Below, piece after piece: positions 1-7,040 of a stretch of DNA of 56,995 nucleotides. Location: the NCBI RefSeq assembly GCF_000308535.1, contig NZ_BAFW01000013.1, positions 1-56,995 of the forward strand, in the 5' to 3' direction. The notes beneath the pieces were generated by a model. The model did no database searches. It was not told where the DNA came from and worked only from the letters and a program-made list of their open reading frames with translations. A program made the position numbers and the translations under genes. Origin of the DNA: Nocardia cerradoensis NBRC 101014 (lineage in GTDB: Bacteria; Actinomycetota; Actinomycetes; Mycobacteriales; Mycobacteriaceae). The stretch's first letter is position 1. The number at the start of each line of letters is the position of its first letter.

Positions 1-371
1 TTCGGAGGCTGGGCGGCTCGCGGGTTGCCGCGACCGGCTGTCCGGTTCGCACCGGTGTCGGGCCGGGCGGTGTTATCCGTTGTGCGCCCGCGGTTTCCGG
101 CCTGACGGCCGGTGTTCTCGGGTTGCGGGGTGCGGCCGGCGCCGCTTTCGGTCGCGGTGCGGCGCTTACCGGCCTCGTCCTTGCGGCGGCGCTCGATACG
201 TTCACTGTCGACCCGCTGCACGAGGTCGTGGACGGTGATCGGCTTCGAGGTCTGCGGTTCGTCCGCACGCCGGTTCCGGGGGGCATCGTCGGAATCCGGC
301 GCGGGGTATCGCTCCCACGGGGCGCGACCTCCGGGCCGGGACGAACGCCCGCGCCGATCGTCGTCACCCAC
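1..371 (-). CDS. LCP (LytR-CpsA-Psr) family protein, N-terminal part only
   Basis: The reverse strand from a GTG at 371 opens a frame that runs off the left edge, so only about 123 N-terminal residues are visible. They are a charged, Arg/Asp/Pro-rich cytoplasmic tail with APWERYP near residue 20 and ITVHDLVQRV near residue 50, a pattern I recognise from actinobacterial LCP proteins, which attach arabinogalactan and other polymers to peptidoglycan. The membrane helix and LCP domain would lie outside the window. A GTGAGG box 7 bases upstream supports the GTG; an adjacent in-frame TTG is possible. LCP followed by dus and desA matches the mycobacterial order (Rv0822c-Rv0824c, from memory), which supports the call as much as the sequence does. 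Confidence 0.7.
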   Translation of the reverse strand, partial: MGDDDRRGRSSRPGGRAPWERYPAPDSDDAPRNRRADEPQTSKPITVHDLVQRVDSERIERRRKDEAGKRRTATESGAGRTPQPENTGRQAGNRGRTTDNTARPDTGANRTAGRGNPRAAQPP

Positions 372-547
372 CAACGAACCTCACTTCACTCTTCGTCGCG
401 ACCGGAGCTGTCGATTCCATCACTCCGGTGGCGGCACGCGCAGTCACATCTGGCCGAATCGGCCCCAGCCATGATAACGATTACGCCACAGTTGGCCACT
501 TCTAAACCAGCCATCACTGTCGGCGCAGGTCGGAGAGTATGCGCGCG

Positions 548-1699
548 TCAGCCTCCGCTGTGCATCACATCGGCGGCCGAGGGCACGGTGGGATCCTCGG
601 GATCGTCGAGCCAGCCCTCCGGCAGCACCACCTTCGCCGCCGGGGAACCCTGGCGGCCGCGCGGTCCCTGCGCATCCGCCGGGAACGGCACATCCGGCGG
701 CAGCTGCTCGATCAGCTCGCGCAGCTGTGTGAGACTGCCCACGGTCGCGAAGCTGCGGCGCAGCTGCGAACCCAGCGGGAAGCCCATGAAATACCAGGCC
801 ATATGTTTGCGGATATCGCGCATGGCCTTGTCCTCGCCGTCGTGGTCGACGAGCAGGGTCGCGTGCCGGTACAGGATTTCGCCGACCCGGCCCAGGCGCG
901 GTCCCTCCGGAATCGGTTCCCCGCGCAGCGCGGCGCTCAGTTCGGCGAACAGCCACGGCCGGCCCAGGCAACCGCGCCCGACAACCACACCGTCACAACC
1001 GGTTTCGGCGATCATCGCGAGTGCGTCTGCGGCGCTGAAGATATCGCCGTTGCCGAGTACCGGAATCGTGGTGACGGCCTCCTTGAGCCGCGCGATGGCC
1101 GACCAGTCGGCCGTGCCGGAATAGAGCTGCGCGGCGGTACGTGCGTGCAGCGACACCGCGGCGGCGCCCTCGGCCTCGGCGATGCGCCCGGTGTCGAGAT
1201 AGGTCCGATGGTCGTCGTCGATGCCGATGCGGAATTTGAACGTCACCGGCACACCGGCGGGTTCGGCCGCCGCGACCATCTCCCGCACGATCTCGGCGAA
1301 CAGCCGTCGCTTGTAGGGCAGCGCCGCACCGCCACCGAGCCGGGTCACCTTCTTCACGGGGCAGCCGAGGTTCATATCGATGTGGTCGGCCCAGCCCTCG
1401 CCGACGATGATGCGCACCGCCTCGCCGAGCGTCCTGGGGTCCACGCCGTAGAGCTGCATCGAGCGGGGATGCTCGTCCTCGTCGAAAGCCATCATGTGCA
1501 GCGTCTTCTCGTGCCGCTCGACCACCGCGCGGGCGGTGATCATCTCGCAGACGTAGATCGAGGTGCGGCTGCCGAATTCGCGGCACAGCTTCCGGAACGC
1601 GACATTGGTGATCCCGGCCATCGGCGCGAGCACCACCGGCGGATCGACGGGGTAGGGGCCGATTCGCAATCCGGTTCTGGTGTCGAGTGCCGCGGTCAC
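548..1699 (-). CDS. dusB: tRNA-dihydrouridine synthase (DusB-like)
   Basis: This is a 383-residue FMN-dependent enzyme that reduces uridines in the D-loop of tRNA. The TIM-barrel signature is intact: LAPMAG at 24-29 (FMN site), a QLYG segment at 82-85, NLGCPVKK at 110-117 with the catalytic cysteine at 113, FKFRIG, LHARTAAQLYSG, an NGDIFS strand, and VVVGRGCLGRPW near the C-terminus for phosphate binding. Length fits the family. The ATG gives the family-typical N-terminus leading into IGPYPVDPPVVLAPM. It lies between the LCP gene and the desaturase on the same strand, but the strong hairpin at 1761-1790 suggests its own promoter rather than read-through from desA. Confidence 0.93.
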   Translation of the reverse strand: MTAALDTRTGLRIGPYPVDPPVVLAPMAGITNVAFRKLCREFGSRTSIYVCEMITARAVVERHEKTLHMMAFDEDEHPRSMQLYGVDPRTLGEAVRIIVGEGWADHIDMNLGCPVKKVTRLGGGAALPYKRRLFAEIVREMVAAAEPAGVPVTFKFRIGIDDDHRTYLDTGRIAEAEGAAAVSLHARTAAQLYSGTADWSAIARLKEAVTTIPVLGNGDIFSAADALAMIAETGCDGVVVGRGCLGRPWLFAELSAALRGEPIPEGPRLGRVGEILYRHATLLVDHDGEDKAMRDIRKHMAWYFMGFPLGSQLRRSFATVGSLTQLRELIEQLPPDVPFPADAQGPRGRQGSPAAKVVLPEGWLDDPEDPTVPSAADVMHSGG

Positions 1700-1760
1700 G
1701 AGTTCCAGTGTCCCATCCGAATGACAGTGCGAGAGATCACAGGTCTCCCGGTGCGTGCGA

Positions 1761-1790
1761 CGGGACCGGTGCCGTGCGGCACCGGTCCCG
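1761..1790 (-). terminator. Perfect 13-bp hairpin downstream of the acyl-ACP desaturase
   Basis: CGGGACCGGTGCC and its exact complement flank a 4-base loop. It lies 21 bases beyond the desaturase stop on the reverse strand and before the dus start. There is no clear T-run, which is common for actinobacterial terminators. Confidence 0.75.
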
Positions 1791-1811
1791 GTCGAAGTCG
1801 TGCGGGCGAGC

Positions 1812-2777
1812 TCAGCTCGCCGCGGTGAGGTCGCGCTCGCGCTTGGCGGCCTCGCGGGCCAGCATGCGGTCGCGCTGCTCCTCGAACTTCAGGACGTCCT
1901 TGCCCAGCTTGTCCAGGAACAGGCCGAGCCGCTCGCGGGTTTGCTCACCGCGCGCGGTGAAGTCGTCGCGCTCGAAGATCTGCCACTTCTTCAGCACCGG
2001 CTGCACTACGTCTTCGAGGTGCTGGCGCAGGTCGTAGATGCCGTGCTTGGCCATCAGCACACCGTTGCGACGGAAGTTCGGCATTCCGGCGCCGGGCATC
2101 TGGAAGTTCTCGAGGATCAGGGTGATCGCGTCGAGGGCCTGGTCGGGCGCCAGATCCAGCGCCGCACCGCACATGTTGCGGTAGAAGATCATGTGCAGGT
2201 TCTCGTCGGCGGCGACGCGCTGCAGCATACGGTCGGCGATCGCGTCGTCGCACACCTTGCCGGTGTTGCGGTGGCTGACGCGGGTGGCCAGCTCCTGGAA
2301 GGTCACATAGGCGACCGAGTGCAGGAAGCCGGCGTCGGCCTCGGCGGGAGAGGCGAAACCGTTGGTCATGTGGACCATGCGGGCTTGTTCCAGCGCCACC
2401 GGGTCCACGCCGCGGGTGACCACGAGGTAGTCGCGCATCACGATGCCGTGGCGGTTCTCCTCGGCGGTCCAGCGGCCGACCCAGGTTCCCCAGGCGCCGT
2501 CCTGGGAGAAGTTCTCGGCGATCTCGCGGTGGTAGGAGGGCAGGTTGTCCTCGGTGAGGAGGTTGGTGATCATCGCGGCCTTCGCCACTTCACTGAGCTT
2601 CGACTGCTCCGGATCCCAGTCGACGCCGCCCAGCGCGGCGAAGTTGCGCCCCTCGTCCCACGGCACGTAGTCGTGCGGGTGCCATTCCTTGGCCATCGAA
2701 AGGTGCCGGTTGACGTTTTCTTCGGCAACCGGCTCCAACTCCGTCAGCAGCTCGAGTTGAGTCAGATCCCTTGCCAT
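1812..2777 (-). CDS. desA1: Acyl-[acyl-carrier-protein] desaturase, DesA1-like
   Basis: This 321-residue soluble di-iron enzyme of the stearoyl-ACP Delta9-desaturase family acts on ACP-bound acyl chains; in mycobacteria the homologue feeds mycolic-acid synthesis. Iron ligands are visible as LLTEDNLP (E76), the EENRH motif at 106-110 and the DENLH motif at 191-195. The open frame extends 67 codons upstream, but the ATG at 2777 follows an AAGGGCG box and gives the family N-terminus MARDLTQLELL; the upstream extension has no family character. It is followed by a strong terminator and preceded by a gene-free promoter region of about 280 bases. It is slightly shorter than M. tuberculosis DesA1. 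Confidence 0.93.
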   Translation of the reverse strand: MARDLTQLELLTELEPVAEENVNRHLSMAKEWHPHDYVPWDEGRNFAALGGVDWDPEQSKLSEVAKAAMITNLLTEDNLPSYHREIAENFSQDGAWGTWVGRWTAEENRHGIVMRDYLVVTRGVDPVALEQARMVHMTNGFASPAEADAGFLHSVAYVTFQELATRVSHRNTGKVCDDAIADRMLQRVAADENLHMIFYRNMCGAALDLAPDQALDAITLILENFQMPGAGMPNFRRNGVLMAKHGIYDLRQHLEDVVQPVLKKWQIFERDDFTARGEQTRERLGLFLDKLGKDVLKFEEQRDRMLAREAAKRERDLTAAS

Positions 2778-3056
2778 ACATACGCCCTTCGGTGTTGTCG
2801 TGCGATATTGCTGGTCGCCCCCCTGCTGGCCGTGCCGCCGCCGCCCATACCTTACGGCACCGTAGGTGTGATGCGAAGCGCACCTGTATGAGTTCACAGC
2901 ATCGGTGACGGAACTCATAAGGGTGTTCGGCACATGCCCCAACCGGTTGCGAGTGTAGGGGGGAGACCTGTGCGCCAACGGTGTATCGGCTGGGAGTTGC
3001 GAACGTTAGCCGAGTATCGGATTGCGCAGGTACCGGGCATCCGCGCAGGGAGACGG
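2778..3056. other. Non-coding promoter region between desA1 and tRNA-Lys
   Basis: No convincing gene is seen on either strand. The stretch should hold the desA1 promoter, reading leftwards, and contains the short palindrome listed at 2853-2864. Confidence 0.6.
2853..2864. promoter_or_regulatory. Inverted repeat TACGG-CA-CCGTA upstream of desA1
   Basis: Two 5-base arms with a 2-base spacer sit 76 bases before the desaturase start, a plausible operator position. No regulator can be named from the sequence. Confidence 0.3.
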
Positions 3057-3088
3057 CGATGGGCCGGAGCTTTCGCTCCGGCCCATCG
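3057..3088 (-). terminator. 14-bp hairpin terminating tRNA-Lys
   Basis: A perfect 14-bp stem (CGATGGGCCGGAGC and complement) with a 4-base loop starts 4 bases past the 3' end of the tRNA on the reverse strand. Confidence 0.8.
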
Positions 3089-3091
3089 GTG

Positions 3092-3164
3092 TGCCCCCAC
3101 CAGGGCTCGAACCTGGGACCTGCGGATTAAAAGTCCGTAGCTCTACCAACTGAGCTATAGGGGC
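3092..3164 (-). tRNA. tRNA-Lys (anticodon TTT)
   Basis: Reverse-strand cloverleaf of 73 bases: acceptor arm GCCCCTA paired with TGGGGGC (one wobble), D-arm with AGCTCAGTTGGTAGAGC, anticodon loop CTTTTAA (TTT, lysine), T-arm with GGTTCGAGCC and discriminator A. CCA is not encoded. Its place upstream of desA1 matches mycobacteria. Confidence 0.97.
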
Positions 3165-3880
3165 GCGGTCCGCAAGTCTAATGTTTCGCGCGCGGAAGTG
3201 GTAACCGGTATCCGTGTGACGGTGTCGCGGTGGGTATCTGCGCTGGTCGCGCCGGGTTCGACGGCCGGGTGGCGGCGCCCGGGAGCGGGATGGCCGCCGG
3301 CGATATCCGGGGCACCCCCTGAACGCCGGGCGGCGCCCGCCGCGACGGTCCGGGGGTTGCGCATCCCGGCCCCGCCGGTTCCGGAGCGTCGCGGCGTTCC
3401 CGTATACCCGGCCGATTGCCGGGCAATCGCCTTGCTCAGCAATTTGTTTCAGCGCGGAAGTGTGGAAACATTGTCCAAACGTAGTGCGTGACAACATATT
3501 TGGTACGGGAGGTGATCGTGTCGGTGGATCCGCCCGGTGGCCGACCGCAGCGGCCGGGATGAGTCCCGGGTATCCACGGCGCCGGCCGGTGGTGGTGAAC
3601 ATTGCTGGGGCGCGCCGGAATTCGCATGCCCGGACGCTAACCGGGCATTTGCCACAACCGGTTCCGGTTCCCGGTGAAGTGACTCCTCGGTACGTGGCGC
3701 GTCGTCCCGGGATTCGGGGTACGGTGATCGCTTGGTGAATTCCGGCGAATCCGGGAGATCTTCCGGCCGTTGGGATTCGGCCGAAGGTTGTGGTGCCGGC
3801 ACATCTCGCGATCGGCCGGGCCGGTCACGAGGTCGGAGGAGGCGACGTCGCAGGAGGCGGATCCGAGACGAACAAAACGC

Positions 3881-3910
3881 CCGGGTGCGCACCCCCTGCG
3901 GCGCACCCGG
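3881..3910. terminator. GC-rich 10-bp inverted repeat
   Basis: CCGGGTGCGC and its exact complement are separated by 10 bases. It looks like a terminator or cruciform, but no gene clearly ends here. Confidence 0.35.
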
Positions 3911-3915
3911 ACGTC

Positions 3916-3940
3916 GAAACTATACCAGCTGGTGTGTTTC
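3916..3940. promoter_or_regulatory. Composite palindrome, candidate autoregulator-responsive operator
   Basis: Arms GAAAC and GTTTC enclose the perfect 10-base palindrome ACCAGCTGGT; the two centres differ by half a base. Each half reads like TGGTrTnGTTT, which resembles the half-site recognised by ArpA/ScbR-type gamma-butyrolactone receptors. It lies about 145 bases before the gene for such a protein. Confidence 0.4.
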
Positions 3941-4085
3941 AGGTATTCCTGCGAATTTTCGTACCGAAAGTCTGAAAGCCGGGCGTTAGCCCGGAATTAA
4001 GTATTTGAAAATCTAATAACTTCTCGTCGAGGACCGTCTCCTATCGGTTCCTCCGGCGGCAAGCAGCTTCGGAGGCGTTTCGAGC

Positions 4086-4751
4086 ATGGCACGGCAGCAA
4101 GAGCGGGCCCGCCGGACACGGGCGGCGATCATCAGGTCCGCCGCCGTTGAATTCGGGAAGAGCGGCTATGCCGCGGCATCGCTGAATCGCATATTGGAGG
4201 GATCGCGCGCGACCAAGGGCGCGATGTACTTCCATTTCGATTCCAAGGAGGATCTGGCCCGGGCGGTGCTGGACGCTGCCGTCGAACGATATCGGGCGAC
4301 CACCGAAAGGTGGCTGGCCAGAACGGATCTCGAGCCGCTGGACATCATGCACGGGATGATCGACGAGGTCGCGCTGCGCCTGGAGAACGACATCATCGCC
4401 CAGGCGGAGTTCCGGCTCGTGATCGAACCGGAGTTCTATCAGGACGCGCGGGCCGGCGGCAGCCGCATCGTCAGCCGGTCGGCGCGGCTGCTCGCGGTGC
4501 GCGCCGTCGACCGCAAACAGCTGCGCCTGGACACCGACCCGGACCGCTTCACCCGCACCCTGGCCGCCGCGCTGGCCGGACAGCGCTACATCATCGATCT
4601 GCTCGGCGGCGGGGTCGATCTGCGCACCCGGTTCACCGAGGCGCTGGAGGTGATCATCGAGGCGATGGCGACTCAGGATTGGCTCGAGGAGTTCCGCCGG
4701 CACGGCTGGAAGGCCTCGGCACGCCTGGAAGATCTGAATCTGGGCCTCTGA
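4086..4751 (+). CDS. TetR-family regulator of the gamma-butyrolactone receptor type (ArpA/ScbR-like)
   Basis: This 221-residue protein has an N-terminal TetR helix-turn-helix (residues about 10-55), including the family-typical TKGAMYFHFDSKEDLARAV segment, and an all-alpha ligand domain behind it. The whole helix-turn-helix region and overall length match streptomycete gamma-butyrolactone receptors, which are released from DNA by diffusible butyrolactones. No AfsA-type butyrolactone synthase gene lies nearby, so the ligand is unknown; many such proteins are pseudo-receptors. The ATG at 4086 gives MARQQERARRTR, a standard start. The gene stands alone, with the candidate operator 145 bases upstream and the tRNA cluster 91 bases downstream. 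Confidence 0.85.
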   Translation: MARQQERARRTRAAIIRSAAVEFGKSGYAAASLNRILEGSRATKGAMYFHFDSKEDLARAVLDAAVERYRATTERWLARTDLEPLDIMHGMIDEVALRLENDIIAQAEFRLVIEPEFYQDARAGGSRIVSRSARLLAVRAVDRKQLRLDTDPDRFTRTLAAALAGQRYIIDLLGGGVDLRTRFTEALEVIIEAMATQDWLEEFRRHGWKASARLEDLNLGL

Positions 4752-4842
4752 CCAGCCGATTTGGGAATAGCGCAAAGCCTGTCATAAGCTATGCGAGCTC
4801 CCAACGGAAGCCGTTGAGGTACGGACCGGAGAGATCCGGCGG

Positions 4843-4915
4843 GCCCCCTTCGTCTAGCGGCCTAGGACGCCGCCCTTTCAAGGCGGTAGCGCGGGTTCGA
4901 ATCCCGTAGGGGGTA
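4843..4915 (+). tRNA. tRNA-Glu (anticodon TTC)
   Basis: 73-base cloverleaf starting GCCCCCTTCG; anticodon stem-loop CCGCC-CTTTCAA-GGCGG gives TTC; T-arm GGGTTCGAATCCC; acceptor closes with AGGGGGT (terminal G-T wobble) and discriminator A. It is first in a Glu-Asp-Phe cluster, the order seen in mycobacteria. Confidence 0.97.
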
Positions 4916-4943
4916 CGGTGGCAACACCGTTGAGAGCATGCAA

Positions 4944-5017
4944 GGCCCTGTGGCGCAGTTGGTTAGCGCGCCGCCCTGTCACGGCGGAGGTCGCGGGTTC
5001 GAGTCCCGTCAGGGTCG
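4944..5017 (+). tRNA. tRNA-Asp (anticodon GTC)
   Basis: 74-base cloverleaf: acceptor GGCCCTG paired with CAGGGTC, D-arm GCGCAGTTGGTTAGCGC, anticodon loop CTGTCAC (GTC), T-arm GGGTTCGAGTCCC, discriminator G as expected for aspartate. Confidence 0.97.
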
Positions 5018-5049
5018 CTTTGTTGTACGGCATTCGGTTCGGGTGCCCC

Positions 5050-5123
5050 GGCCAGGTAGCTCAGTTGGTACGAGCGTCCGCCTGAAAAGCGGAAGGTCGC
5101 CGGTTCGATCCCGGCCTTGGCCA
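5050..5123 (+). tRNA. tRNA-Phe (anticodon GAA)
   Basis: 74-base cloverleaf: acceptor GGCCAGG paired with CTTGGCC, anticodon loop CTGAAAA (GAA), T-arm with GGTTCGATCC, discriminator A. Last of the three-tRNA unit. Confidence 0.97.
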
Positions 5124-5128
5124 CTTCA

Positions 5129-5159
5129 ATCCCCTCGACCTGCGGTCGGGGGGATTTTT
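5129..5159 (+). terminator. Intrinsic terminator of the Glu-Asp-Phe tRNA unit
   Basis: A 12-bp stem (ATCCCCTCGACC against GGTCGGGGGGAT, one G-T pair) with a 3-base loop is followed by TTTT. It begins 6 bases after tRNA-Phe. Confidence 0.92.
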
Positions 5160-5370
5160 CGTGTCCGGGATCACCGTGCGTTGAGAGAGCCACGTCGACA
5201 GGGCGTCGGCGGGTACCGCGCCCACGCCGCCGGACCCGAGCGCTACCGACAGAATTCGGATGACCGCATAGCTCGCGCCGGTCCCAGAGGCGCCGGCGGC
5301 CGGCTGGTCGTGGCTCGTGTGCGCGAGGTGCGGTGTCTTTCGGCCTGCCGTGACAGATATGGACCGTTCG

Positions 5371-5389
5371 TTCGTCTCGGGGAGACGAA
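5371..5389. promoter_or_regulatory. Inverted repeat TTCGTCTC-GGG-GAGACGAA upstream of the PucR-type gene
   Basis: Two perfect 8-base arms lie 51 bases before the GTG at 5441; outer CAGAT/ATCTG segments extend the symmetry with a gap. This is a possible operator, perhaps autoregulatory. Confidence 0.35.
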
Positions 5390-5440
5390 ATCTGCGCGGA
5401 ACGGCGGTCGGGGTGGGGCTGGGGGCATACCGTCCGTGGT

Positions 5441-6712
5441 GTGGCGAAGGCGCGGGATGGTGATGTCGGCTCGGGCGAATATGTCGCTCGGATCGCCGCG
5501 CGGTTGAACGAGCAGGTGACCGGGGTCAGTTCGCTGATCAAGGATGCGCTCGAGCAGCGCATTCCGGAGTTGCGGGGGGATGCGCGGACGGTCGAGTTGC
5601 TGGGGGCCAGTGTCGAGGGGAATGTCGACACGATTCTGCATGCGCTGCGGCACGGCATCGCGGTGGAGCGGATCACCGCGCCGACCGCCGCGCTCGAATA
5701 CGCGCGGCGGCTCGCGCAGCATGGGGTGCCGGTGAATGCGCTGGTGCGGGCGTATCGGCTGGGGCAGCGGCGGTTGACCGAGCTGGTGTTCGCGGAACTG
5801 CACGCCATCGATATGGAGCCGACGACGCGGATCGCGGTGATCGAGGAGATCACCGACGTGCTGTTCGCCTATATCGACTGGATCTCGCAGCAGGTTGTCG
5901 CGGTCTACGAGGAGGAGCGCGAACGGTGGCTGGAGAACCGAAACAGCCTGCGCGCCATGCGGGTCCGGGAGGTGCTGGCCCAGGACACGGCCGTCGACGT
6001 CGACGACGCCACCGCCGCGATCCGGTATCCGCTGCGCCGGCATCACGTGGCCATGGTGCTCTGGTACCCGGACGCCGATTCCGACAGCGACGACCTGGCG
6101 CGGTTGCAACGGTTCGTCCGGGAACTGGCCGGGGCCGTCGATGTGGCTGCCGCCCCGCTGTTCGCCGCGGCCGACCGCACCAGCGGATGGGTCTGGCTGC
6201 CGTACACCTCGGATCCCGATGATCCGGCCGCGCGGATCCGCCGCTTCGCCGCCACCCGGCCGGACGCACCTCATATCGCGATCGGCGCCGCGGGGGTCGG
6301 CGTCGAGGGGTTCCGCCGCTCGCATCGCCAGGCCCAGCAGGCCCGCACGGTGGCGGCCCGGAGCGGGGCGGCGGACAAGGTCGTGGCGGCAACCGATCCG
6401 GGCTTGACCGCGGCCGCGCTGCTCGGCGAGAACCCGGCGGCCGTCCGGGACTGGGTCGCCGACGTCCTCGGACCGCTGGCGACCGACACCGCGAGCGATG
6501 CCCGGCTGCGCGACACCCTGCGTGTGTTCCTGCGCACCGGATCCAGCTACAAGGCGGCGGCGCAGGAACTGGATCTGCACTACAACTCGGTGAAGTACCG
6601 GGTGAGTCGCGCGGTGTCGCGGCGCGGGCGACCGATCGCCGATGACCGGCTCGATGTGGAGATCGCGCTGCTGGTGTGCCGGTGGTACGGCAAATCGGTA
6701 CTCGTGCGCTGA
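5441..6712 (+). CDS. PucR/CdaR-type transcriptional regulator
   Basis: A 423-residue protein. The first 180 residues are helical, with the GVPVNALVRAYRLGQ segment common in actinobacterial PucR-like regulators. The middle is a GGDEF-like CdaR fold without catalytic motifs. The C-terminus carries the PucR helix-turn-helix, recognised by FLRTGSSYKAAAQELDLHYN followed by NSVKYRVSRA. Such proteins usually activate nearby catabolic genes; the acyl-CoA synthetase operon starting at 7041 on the same strand is the obvious candidate. The GTG start has no good ribosome-binding site but lies 7 bases after a TACCGT -10 element, so the mRNA is probably leaderless. Confidence 0.87.
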   Translation: MAKARDGDVGSGEYVARIAARLNEQVTGVSSLIKDALEQRIPELRGDARTVELLGASVEGNVDTILHALRHGIAVERITAPTAALEYARRLAQHGVPVNALVRAYRLGQRRLTELVFAELHAIDMEPTTRIAVIEEITDVLFAYIDWISQQVVAVYEEERERWLENRNSLRAMRVREVLAQDTAVDVDDATAAIRYPLRRHHVAMVLWYPDADSDSDDLARLQRFVRELAGAVDVAAAPLFAAADRTSGWVWLPYTSDPDDPAARIRRFAATRPDAPHIAIGAAGVGVEGFRRSHRQAQQARTVAARSGAADKVVAATDPGLTAAALLGENPAAVRDWVADVLGPLATDTASDARLRDTLRVFLRTGSSYKAAAQELDLHYNSVKYRVSRAVSRRGRPIADDRLDVEIALLVCRWYGKSVLVR

Positions 6713-6800
6713 GCCCGCGACCGTGCGCCGATCATGAGCGCGGCCGCCCGCGGTGCGCCAGGTGGTCAGTGCACGGCCGCCGGTTCCGGCCGATGTGGGT

Positions 6801-6872
6801 GAACTGATCGTGCAAAGCTCGCCGATCCTGCGCGTTTTCTCGCATTGTCGCGGAGGTTTGCACGGAAAGTTC
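6801..6872. repeat. 72-bp inverted-repeat element, copy 1
   Basis: The left arm GAACTGATCGTGCAAA and right arm TTTGCACGGAAAGTTC are inverted repeats with 3 mismatches around a 40-base centre. A second copy of exactly the same length is at 13952-14023 with an identical left arm and about 60 percent identity in the centre by hand alignment. No target duplication is visible. It could be a structured RNA, a paired protein-binding site or a small non-autonomous repeat. Confidence 0.7.
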
Positions 6873-6961
6873 AGGGGGACGCGCCGGGACACCGCACCAG
6901 CCGGTCACCGCCGGCCGCACATTCTTTGTCTCGCGAAGACGACACTTCCGGAGTAATTCGT

Positions 6962-6979
6962 CCACACGCGACGGTGTGG
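6962..6979. promoter_or_regulatory. Inverted repeat CCACAC-N6-GTGTGG
   Basis: Perfect 6-base arms 61 bases before the acyl-CoA synthetase start; operator-like in size and position. The binding protein is unknown, and the upstream PucR-type regulator is one candidate. Confidence 0.35.
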
Positions 6980-7040
6980 TCCAGCTCACTAATTTCTACC
7001 GTTGACGTGTCCGTTCGAGACCGAAGATTCAGGACCGTCC

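Larger units (their letters stand above)
3165..4085. other. 0.9-kb stretch without a convincing gene
   Basis: Only short open frames with no recognisable protein character occur on either strand. The right half (about 3910-4085) is clearly richer in A and T than its surroundings. It holds a GC-rich hairpin (3881-3910), a composite palindrome (3916-3940) and the upstream region of the TetR regulator. A good Shine-Dalgarno box (GGGAGGTGATC) precedes a GTG at 3518, but that frame stops after 14 codons. A decayed gene is possible. Confidence 0.5.
6713..7040. other. Intergenic region before the acyl-CoA synthetase operon
   Basis: No gene is seen. It contains one copy of the 72-bp inverted-repeat element (6801-6872) and a perfect 6-base-arm inverted repeat (6962-6979), and must hold the operon promoter. 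Confidence 0.6.

Noticed and set aside
3518..3738. Good Shine-Dalgarno GGGAGGTGATC before GTG 3518, and an overlapping ATG frame to 3738
   Set aside because: The first frame stops after 14 codons and the second has Pro/Arg-rich, motif-free sequence; no support for a gene.
4843..5160. tRNA cluster as an integration site for a mobile element
   Set aside because: No integrase, no repeated tRNA 3' end and no foreign-looking genes on either side.
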